Shown: positions 1 to 4,375 of the stretch, one piece after another
How the letters are laid out: each line of letters begins with the position of its first letter
Numbering within the stretch: position 1 is the first letter of the stretch
Assembly (NCBI GenBank): GCA_902796295.1
Contig: CADBOL010000324.1
Span: forward strand, 1 to 5,678
Origin: Oscillospiraceae bacterium
GTDB lineage: Bacteria; Bacillota; Clostridia; Oscillospirales; Acutalibacteraceae
DNA: 5,678 bases
Direction: 5' to 3'
The notes under the pieces: generated by a model
Told to the model about the DNA's origin: nothing
What the model saw: the letters and a program-made list of their open reading frames with translations, nothing else
Databases searched by the model: none
Program-made: the position numbers and the translations under genes

Positions 1-703
1 CGCCGCCTTCTCCGGATTTGACCGCCTTAAGCATTTCGGGTCTTGCTTCATAGACGAATACAAGCACGGCCGATGTAATGATACCTTCAACGAGCCCTAT
101 CGCGAGATGAATCGGCTGCATAAGAAGAACGAATGATTTAAAGGGAAGCTCGGTAATGCCGGATAATGATGTTTCGAGTACGACCGAGAATGCGCCGAGC
201 TGGAGCGTGACTATACAACCGATGACGGATGCGAGAATAATCTTCAGACGGTTTGCACGTTTTTCTCCCGCCTTTGCGAAAAGTCCGCTTGATACAATCG
301 GCTTCCAGATAAGGAAATAGCCGACAAAACAGCCGTAAAAGGCCATGTTCCATATATTCGCCCCGAGCGCCATAAGTCCTCCGTCCGCAAAGAAGAGACA
401 CTGTATGGCCAATATCACAATCATTGAGAGGAACCCCGCGAAAGGCCCGAGCAGAGCCGAAAGCAGCATACCTCCGCAGATGTGGCCGGATGAGCCGGTG
501 CCGGGTATTGTATAGTTAATCATCTGACCGGCGAATACCACCGCAGCCATAACAGCCATAGTCGGCAGTTTTTTATAGGTAGGTTCTTCGGAAAGCTTTT
601 CTTCTTTGTGAAGAGAGTAAATTGAAACTCCGGCTGTTACTGCCGAAGCGGCATACATTACACCCGCGACCGGAGCCGAGAGCAGAGCATCTGCCATATG
701 CAT
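1..703 (-). CDS. cbiM: CbiM/NikM-family nickel/cobalt ECF transporter S component (partial, C-terminus off window)
   Basis: Integral membrane substrate-binding component of an energy-coupling-factor importer for Ni2+ or Co2+. It works with a NikN/CbiN-type subunit, a CbiQ-type transmembrane subunit and a CbiO-type ATPase, none of which is in the window. The frame is open from ATG at 703 to the edge (234 codons). The start MHMADALLSAPV matches the family; His2 and the N-terminal amine are known metal ligands, and His74 in GSSGHICGG fits the other conserved metal-binding histidine. Further family segments are QMINYTIPGTGSSGH (60-74), FFADGGLMALGANIWN, LQLGAFSVVLET, GITELPF and QPIHLAIGLVEG, with several hydrophobic helices. 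GAGGA (711-715) lies 7 bases before the start. It sits 18 bases after larC, so it is probably the operon's nickel importer; the sequence alone does not separate Ni from Co. The visible end, after EARPEML, is hydrophilic, so a fused NikN/PDGLE-type domain could follow. Confidence 0.93.
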   Translation of the reverse strand, partial: MHMADALLSAPVAGVMYAASAVTAGVSIYSLHKEEKLSEEPTYKKLPTMAVMAAVVFAGQMINYTIPGTGSSGHICGGMLLSALLGPFAGFLSMIVILAIQCLFFADGGLMALGANIWNMAFYGCFVGYFLIWKPIVSSGLFAKAGEKRANRLKIILASVIGCIVTLQLGAFSVVLETSLSGITELPFKSFVLLMQPIHLAIGLVEGIITSAVLVFVYEARPEMLKAVKSGEGG

Positions 704-721
704 AAATCATTCCTCATTTCT

Positions 722-1894
722 TTATATAGATTTTTTTATTTCACTTATGGATTTGCCCGATTTTAAGGCGACGGCGGCAAGGTCGTCATATTCGTATTTT
801 TCTTTTGACACTCCGTAACCGCGGGAGATTTTTCTGCGTATTATTCCAAACGGAGTCTCTGTTTCTTCCGTCTCTCTGTTCAGAGTATACCTTCTGAAGG
901 AATTCTCGCGGATTCCTATTGTTGATGTATGAGTGAATAATGTATTCAGAAGGGTCTGTCTGTTTTCGGCCTTGCACATCACGCAAAGCATTATACCCGG
1001 CCTTCCTTTTTTCATGCCTATCGGAACGGTATATACATCGAGCGCGCCGGAATCAAAACAGCGGTCGCAGGCAAACGCGATTTCCTCGCCTGTCATATCG
1101 TCAATATTGCATCTCAGCTCGATTATATCTTCTCCGGTTTCATCCCGGTATCCGATAAAAGCTCTCACACAGTTTGCGGGTTCAAAATCCTTTTTGCCCA
1201 TGCCGCAGCCGGTTTTTTCGATTACCATCTGCGGCAGCGGAGCGAATTCATCTGCAAAATGCCTGAGTATCGCCGCTCCTGTGGGGGTGCAAAGCTCACT
1301 GTTTATGCCGTTTGAATATGCCGGTATTCCCTTGAGAATCACCGCGGTCGCGGGGGCGGGAACGGGAAGAATTCCGTGAGCGCATTTTACCGTTCCGGAG
1401 CCCGTGTTTACGGGTGAGGCTACAATCCTGTCGGGAGAAAGCTTTTCAATCAGAGCGCAGACAGCCGTGATATCGGCAACTGCATCGAGTGTACCTACCT
1501 CGTGAAAATGTATCTCGTCAATCGGTACGCCGTGCACTTCACTCTCGGCTGCGGCTATTATATCGTAAATCGCGAGGACATCGGATTTGACTTTATCGGA
1601 GACATTAAGGGCGTCAACCGTTTCTTTTATCTCCGGCGTTCCGCGGCCGTGATGATGAACGTTACAGTCTGCATGATGGCCGCAGCCTTCTTCTTCGCCG
1701 TGTATGAGCACACTCATATGAGTGCCGCGGATGCCGCATTTGGTTTCAGGTTCGGGAAGAAATCTTACTCCCTCTATTCCAAAAGAATTAAGATAAGCGG
1801 TGATTTCCTCTTTATTGTCAAAGAGTTCAAACAGCGATGCCGTCAGCATATCGCCGGCGGCGCCCATGCCGCATTCAAAATAAAGCGTCTTCAT
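722..1894 (-). CDS. larC: LarC, nickel insertion enzyme for the nickel-pincer nucleotide cofactor
   Basis: Cytoplasmic enzyme that uses CTP to insert nickel into pyridinium-3,5-bisthiocarboxylic acid mononucleotide, the last step of NPN cofactor synthesis (family knowledge). The 390 residues match full-length LarC. The N-terminal LarC1 part shows YFECGMGAAGDM (5-16), a histidine-rich loop (H73, H74, H80-H82) often linked with nickel, HFHEVGTLDAVADI (129-142), PVPAPAT (177-183) and ELCTPTGAAIL (200-210). The LarC2 part follows from about 258 with RCNIDDMTGEEIAF, KKGRPG (295-300) and TIGIRE (325-330). Both parts lie in one uninterrupted frame, whereas in Lactiplantibacillus plantarum full-length LarC needs a programmed frameshift. 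The ATG lies within the larB stop (ATGA, 4-base overlap), and GGAGG (1902-1906) is 7 bases upstream, so translation is probably coupled to larB. Confidence 0.96.
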   Translation of the reverse strand: MKTLYFECGMGAAGDMLTASLFELFDNKEEITAYLNSFGIEGVRFLPEPETKCGIRGTHMSVLIHGEEEGCGHHADCNVHHHGRGTPEIKETVDALNVSDKVKSDVLAIYDIIAAAESEVHGVPIDEIHFHEVGTLDAVADITAVCALIEKLSPDRIVASPVNTGSGTVKCAHGILPVPAPATAVILKGIPAYSNGINSELCTPTGAAILRHFADEFAPLPQMVIEKTGCGMGKKDFEPANCVRAFIGYRDETGEDIIELRCNIDDMTGEEIAFACDRCFDSGALDVYTVPIGMKKGRPGIMLCVMCKAENRQTLLNTLFTHTSTIGIRENSFRRYTLNRETEETETPFGIIRRKISRGYGVSKEKYEYDDLAAVALKSGKSISEIKKSI

Positions 1895-2646
1895 CTCTTT
1901 GCCTCCATGTGATTGATCATTCCCGCGAGATACCCTGCTCCGAAGCCGTTGTCAATGTTGACGACAGAGACACCGCCGGCGCAGGAATTGAGCATGGAGA
2001 GAAGCGCGGTCAGCCCTTCAAATGCGGCTCCGTAGCCGACGCTTGTAGGTACGGCTATGACGGGACAGTCCGCGAGGCCTCCGATGACGCTCGCAAGAGC
2101 CCCCTCCATTCCGGCAATGGCGATGATTACGCTTGCGGACATGATTTCATCAAGGTGAGAGAGCGTGCGGTGAAGGCCTGATACTCCGACGTCATACAGG
2201 CGGATTACTTCATTGCCGTGAACTTCGGCGGTTACCGCCGCCTCCTCGGCAACCGGGATATCGGAGGTGCCTCCGGTCGCAATAACGATTTTTCCTATTC
2301 CCGACGGAGCCGGTATTTTACCTATAATACCGCATTTTGCCGTCTCTCTGTAATCGAGTTCAAAGCAGGATTTAAGCGCTTCGACCTTTTCACTGTCAAT
2401 TCTTGTGATGAACACGGTTTCGATTCCGTTATCAAGCATACTGCGGGCTATGCCGCTTATCTGCTCAGCGGTTTTTCCCGCTCCGTAGATTACCTCCGGC
2501 ATTCCCTGCCTGACGCTTCTGTGGAGATCGACTTTTGCGTAGCCGAGCTCCTCAAACGGCTGTTTTTTAAGCTTCAGGAGCGCTTCGTCAACGCTGATTT
2601 TTCCGGCCTGTAAATCCCGGAGGAGCTTTCTGGTTTCATTTTCCAT
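1891..2646 (-). CDS. larB: LarB, pyridinium-3,5-biscarboxylic acid mononucleotide synthase
   Basis: Cytoplasmic enzyme of the first NPN step: it carboxylates the pyridinium ring of nicotinic acid adenine dinucleotide and splits the phosphoanhydride, giving pyridinium-3,5-biscarboxylic acid mononucleotide (family knowledge). The 251 residues are the usual LarB length. A helical N-terminal part (1-50) with LDLHRS-like AKVDLHRSVRQGMPEVIYG is followed by a PurE-like carboxylase domain (about 118-245): IVIATGGTSDIPVAEEAA, AGMEGALASVIGGL, CPVIAVPTSVGYG and VNIDNGFGAG. Cys222 in LNSCAGG fits the cysteine reported to bond covalently to the substrate ring in characterised LarB. The start at 2646 has a GGGAG site (2655-2659) with 8 bases of spacing. 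It is the first gene of the operon, behind a long leader with an intrinsic terminator. LarE, the sulfur-transfer enzyme of the pathway, is not seen and may lie beyond the left edge. Confidence 0.96.
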   Translation of the reverse strand: MENETRKLLRDLQAGKISVDEALLKLKKQPFEELGYAKVDLHRSVRQGMPEVIYGAGKTAEQISGIARSMLDNGIETVFITRIDSEKVEALKSCFELDYRETAKCGIIGKIPAPSGIGKIVIATGGTSDIPVAEEAAVTAEVHGNEVIRLYDVGVSGLHRTLSHLDEIMSASVIIAIAGMEGALASVIGGLADCPVIAVPTSVGYGAAFEGLTALLSMLNSCAGGVSVVNIDNGFGAGYLAGMINHMEAKR

Positions 2647-2779
2647 TTTATTTTCTCCCGTAAATAAAAAACGGGCACACCGGCCCCGGTATAAAGGGGC
2701 TGTATGCCTTCATGACATAATATATTCCGAGTTTAATCTGCGGCTTCTGCCTGACAGGCGGCTTCATACCGCCTTATTC
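2647..2779 (-). promoter_or_regulatory. Structured larB leader RNA, candidate riboswitch or attenuator
   Basis: This is the predicted untranslated leader of the lar operon, about 130 nt from the likely start of transcription (about 2779) to the larB start. Seen directly: a 5' hairpin with arms AGGCGG (2774-2769) and CCGCCT (2761-2756); a direct repeat GAAGCCGC (2765-2758 and 2747-2740) that gives GCGG two possible partners; and a terminator hairpin (2708-2674) with a T run. GTATG in the first hairpin loop (2769-2765) could pair with CATAC in the 5' arm of the terminator (2706-2702), which would be an antiterminating contact. CCCG (2675-2672) could also pair with CGGG (2660-2657) and mask the larB ribosome binding site. 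A ligand such as nickel, cobalt or NPN is inference from the downstream genes. I cannot match it with confidence to the NiCo (czcD) riboswitch or another known class. Confidence 0.55.
2661..2708 (-). terminator. Intrinsic terminator in the larB leader
   Basis: Read on the minus strand, arm GGCATAC pairs with GTGTGCC (7 pairs, one G-T), then comes a small internal loop, then GCCCC pairs with GGGGC around an 8-base loop. Two bases after the stem comes TTTTTTATTT. The 12-pair GC-rich stem with a T run is a strong rho-independent terminator. It lies after the promoter and before larB, so it would attenuate the operon rather than end an upstream gene. No minus-strand gene precedes it within the divergent intergenic region. 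Confidence 0.8.
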
Positions 2780-2785
2780 TTTATT

Positions 2786-2814
2786 AATATACCATAAATC
2801 TATTAAAAAATCAA
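2786..2814 (-). promoter_or_regulatory. Sigma-A-type promoter of the larB-larC-cbiM operon
   Basis: On the minus strand, -35 TTGATT (2814-2809) and -10 TATATT (2791-2786) are separated by exactly 17 bases, each with one mismatch to the consensus at most in the key positions. Transcription would start near 2779. It is back to back with the promoter at 2840-2868. Confidence 0.75.
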
Positions 2815-2839
2815 GGAAACATTCGTATGGTATTCATAT

Positions 2840-2868
2840 TTGCATTTTTAGAAAATATATGTTATAAT
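2840..2868 (+). promoter_or_regulatory. Sigma-A-type extended -10 promoter of the DUF4474-type gene
   Basis: -35 TTGCAT (2840-2845), a 17-base spacer and a perfect -10 TATAAT (2863-2868), preceded by TG at -14/-15 (TGTTATAAT). This predicts strong transcription starting near 2875 and a leader of about 78 nt. Confidence 0.8.
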
Positions 2869-2875
2869 ACTAAAT

Positions 2876-2939
2876 ATAGTTGTTGAAAACTGTAAATAAA
2901 AGAAAAATCAACTATGGGTAGAGGATGTGTTCTTTACCC
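2876..2939 (+). promoter_or_regulatory. Two abutting hairpins in the 5' leader of the DUF4474-type gene
   Basis: Hairpin A pairs ATAGTTG (2876-2882) with CAACTAT (2909-2915), enclosing a 26-base A-rich loop. Hairpin B starts at the next base: GGGTAGAG (2916-2923) pairs with CTTTACCC (2932-2939) around GATGTGTT, 8 pairs with one G-T. The predicted transcript begins almost exactly at hairpin A, and the ribosome binding site starts 4 bases after hairpin B. A 5'-end stabilising structure or a translational control element is possible; there is no T run, so it is not a terminator. Confidence 0.5.
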
Positions 2940-2942
2940 CAT

Positions 2943-2949
2943 GAGGTGA
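2943..2949 (+). promoter_or_regulatory. Ribosome binding site that selects a TTG start
   Basis: GAGGTGA ends 3 bases before TTG at 2953 and matches the 3' part of AGGAGGTGA. The nearby ATG at 2941 is followed at once by an in-frame TGA, and the in-frame ATG at 3001 has no comparable site and would cut the export signal, so TTG is the best start. Confidence 0.7.
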
Positions 2950-2952
2950 AAA

Positions 2953-3990
2953 TTGGAAGCATTCAGAAGTGTTATCTCGGGCTTGCTGTCGGCGGTTATT
3001 ATGTTTTTATCAACAGCATTTCCGGGTCTTGCGCCGAAAAAATTCGATGTAACGATTGATGAGAAATCAAAAGAATTCTGCGATATTATCAAGGAGAACT
3101 CCTATATTGATATTGAGGACCTTGTAACGGGGCTGCCCGATCTCAGCGCTCCCGCGAGAGTTCTCAACAAGGTTTTCTTTTTTGATAACGGGGAGTTTTC
3201 TTCATTTATGTATCGCCTGAGAGACAGATGCTATGAGGATGACAGGATTATTCTCGGAAAGCTCTTTTATCTGATCGGGGCATATTTTGAGGTGTTTGAG
3301 AGCGCCTCCGTCTGCCTTGAGGAGCAGGAAGACGGCAAATATCAGTTTATAGTATATGTGAATTACGCAAACGGCAAAACCGGCACTCTCACAACCGGAG
3401 CGTTTTATGACCCGGATACCGGCCTTTTCTACGGCAAGAACGACAAGGGCATGTTTGATATCGGTTATAATTTCGATATGAATGAGATGCTTGTTTACGC
3501 CACCGTCAACTGCTGGATGAGGGATTTCGGATTTTGCCTCGGTTACGATATCTTCACCTATATCACACCGCTGTATTACTATGAAACGAGAAGATTCAAA
3601 TTCAATTACGGCGGCAAAGAGTGGATGATTCAGGCCTGGAAGGGCATGTATGTCGCGGCAAACGGCGCCGAGGTCGGAGTATATAACCGCGATCCGATAC
3701 GCTTCGGCACTTTCTATGACTGCGCGGGTGATGAAGATATGCTCAATATGAGCTTTGAGCTTTATCACGATGATGAACTTCTTTTCAGCAGGCCGGAGTG
3801 TCTGCACTGGTGGATAAACGGTTTCCAGCTCTCAAAGGAGCTTTATGATGCAGATGAGCTCACGCTGAAATTCACAATTGAGATGAAAGACGAGCAGATG
3901 CTCAAAGCGTTTACGCGCTCTGTTGATTTCAATATTCACAGGGATGTAACTTATAAGGTTGAAGGATTGAAAGTATATCTGGAATGGTAA
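2953..3990 (+). CDS. Exported DUF4474-type protein of unknown function
   Basis: A 345-residue protein with a TTG start backed by GAGGTGA. Residues 5-27 (RSVISGLLSAVIMFLSTAFPGLA) are hydrophobic after a single basic residue and could be an uncleaved anchor or a poor signal peptide, so it is probably secreted or membrane-tethered. Residues 30-160 are acidic and mixed, with no motif I recognise. From about 168 to 330 the sequence resembles DUF4474 as I recall it from Clostridia: RRFKFNYGGKEWMIQAWKG (213-231), NGAEVGVYNR (237-246), FGTFYDCAGDEDMLNMSFEL (251-270) and HWWINGF (285-291). The conserved-looking aromatic and Gly/Asp positions suggest a binding surface, but no catalytic residue can be named. 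It is monocistronic: own promoter, structured leader and terminator right after the stop. The DUF4474 match is from memory and needs a profile search. Confidence 0.8.
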   Translation: MEAFRSVISGLLSAVIMFLSTAFPGLAPKKFDVTIDEKSKEFCDIIKENSYIDIEDLVTGLPDLSAPARVLNKVFFFDNGEFSSFMYRLRDRCYEDDRIILGKLFYLIGAYFEVFESASVCLEEQEDGKYQFIVYVNYANGKTGTLTTGAFYDPDTGLFYGKNDKGMFDIGYNFDMNEMLVYATVNCWMRDFGFCLGYDIFTYITPLYYYETRRFKFNYGGKEWMIQAWKGMYVAANGAEVGVYNRDPIRFGTFYDCAGDEDMLNMSFELYHDDELLFSRPECLHWWINGFQLSKELYDADELTLKFTIEMKDEQMLKAFTRSVDFNIHRDVTYKVEGLKVYLEW

Positions 3991-4019
3991 AAAACCGCCG
4001 CTCGCAAGCGGCGGTTTTT
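3989..4019. terminator. Strong, probably bidirectional intrinsic terminator
   Basis: CCGCCGCT (3995-4002) pairs perfectly with AGCGGCGG (4007-4014) around CGCA, with an A run before the stem and TTTTT (4015-4019) after it. It begins at the stop codon of the DUF4474-type gene. The A run becomes a T run on the other strand, so it can also end the convergent XRE repressor transcript, whose stop codon is 20 bases away. Confidence 0.92.
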
Positions 4020-4038
4020 GATGTGGAATAATTGCTGT

Positions 4039-4251
4039 TTATTTATTAAGATTTTTGTTATCTGTACGGTTTAAAATATAATCAACTGAAACGCCGTAAA
4101 AATCTGCGAGTTTTATCAGTATTTCGGTCGGTATGTCATTTTCTCCTGTTTCATATTTTGAATAGCCTGTCTGAGACATTCCGAGTATTTTTGCGATGGC
4201 TGTCTGATTCAAATCCCGGTCTTCACGTAAATCTCTGATTCTGCTGTACAT
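4039..4251 (-). CDS. Small XRE/Cro-CI-family transcriptional regulator
   Basis: A 70-residue DNA-binding protein made of little more than one helix-turn-helix domain. RIRDLREDRDLNQTAIAKIL (4-23) is followed by the recognition region MSQTGYSKYETGENDIP (25-41) and the family tail LIKLADFYGVSVDYILNRTD (45-64). There is no extra sensor or peptidase domain. The start at 4251 has GGTGAT (4255-4260) 3 bases upstream, a close spacing, and the predicted transcript leader is only about 10 nt. It is divergent from the secreted protein gene at 4376 and convergent with the DUF4474-type gene. The palindromes at 4277-4320 lie over its promoter, so it is probably an autoregulated repressor of itself and the divergent gene (inference). 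A sampled block (4081-4140) is 38% GC, lower than the genes to its left. Confidence 0.92.
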   Translation of the reverse strand: MYSRIRDLREDRDLNQTAIAKILGMSQTGYSKYETGENDIPTEILIKLADFYGVSVDYILNRTDNKNLNK

Positions 4252-4266
4252 AATATCACCGGGTGA

Positions 4267-4272
4267 ATTATA
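4267..4272 (-). promoter_or_regulatory. -10 element of the XRE regulator gene
   Basis: On the minus strand this is a perfect TATAAT, giving a transcript start close to the ribosome binding site. No good -35 is found: TCAATA at 18 bases spacing shares 3 of 6 positions with TTGACA. The partial operator at 4277-4290 lies in the spacer. Confidence 0.45.
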
Positions 4273-4276
4273 TAAT

Positions 4277-4290
4277 AACCTGTTTCAGCG
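4277..4290. promoter_or_regulatory. Partial copy of the XRE operator (O2)
   Basis: AACCTG TTT CAG CG repeats the core of the palindrome at 4298-4320: one half-site (AACCTG) is perfect and the other keeps only CAG. Its centre is 25 bases from the centre of the perfect copy. The central triplet is TTT rather than AAA, so the perfect half lies on the side next to the regulator gene. It probably binds more weakly and tunes autoregulation. Confidence 0.6.
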
Positions 4291-4292
4291 TA

Positions 4293-4321
4293 TTGACTTT
4301 TAACCTGAAACAGGTTAAAAG
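4293..4321 (+). promoter_or_regulatory. Candidate promoter of the secreted mosaic protein
   Basis: -35 TTGACT (4293-4298) is a near-consensus match; 17 bases on, TAAAAG (4316-4321) matches 4 of 6 -10 positions. The perfect operator fills the spacer, as expected for a repressed promoter. An alternative -10 is TATAGG (4329-4334), which lacks a good -35. Confidence 0.4.
4298..4320. promoter_or_regulatory. Perfect palindromic operator (O1), probably for the XRE regulator
   Basis: Two perfect 10-base arms, TTTTAACCTG and CAGGTTAAAA, flank a 3-base centre AAA. Its size, symmetry and place between divergent genes, one of which encodes an XRE protein, fit a Cro/CI-type dimer operator. It overlaps the likely promoter of the plus-strand gene. 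There is no T run suited to termination and it lies outside any coding frame. Confidence 0.75.
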
Positions 4322-4375
4322 CATTTTGTATAGGAATTGTAAACCGTCTGAAGAATTTAAAAGGAGAATGTGAAA

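Noticed and set aside
138..401. 87-codon minus-strand frame within cbiM
   Set aside because: The cbiM frame on the same strand matches its family throughout; the other frame is an Arg-rich by-product.
933..1379. Plus-strand open frame of 148 codons (and shorter ones at 940-1158 and 1502-1912) opposite larC
   Set aside because: It lies wholly antisense to the well-supported larC, has no ribosome binding site of note and no recognisable motif; long antisense frames are expected in a gene of this GC content.
1837..2613. Plus-strand open frames opposite larB (1837-2181 and 2218-2613)
   Set aside because: Both are shadows of the conserved larB frame with no family-like sequence.
2647..2779. Assigning the lar leader to the NiCo riboswitch, or to TPP, cobalamin, guanidine, ZTP or fluoride classes
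   Set aside because: I could not line up the conserved cores of these classes by eye. NiCo remains possible from context but is not claimed.
3202..3807. Minus-strand 201-codon frame inside the DUF4474-type gene
   Set aside because: It is antisense to a gene with its own promoter, ribosome binding site and terminator, and the translation shows no domain pattern.
4298..4320. The 23-base palindrome as an intrinsic terminator for the XRE or plus-strand gene
   Set aside because: It lies upstream of both genes, the stem is AT-rich at its base with a 3-base centre, and the operator reading explains its position between the divergent promoters better.
4298..4320. The palindrome as a phage attachment site or part of a CRISPR array
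   Set aside because: No integrase gene, no spaced identical repeats and no second full copy are present in the window.
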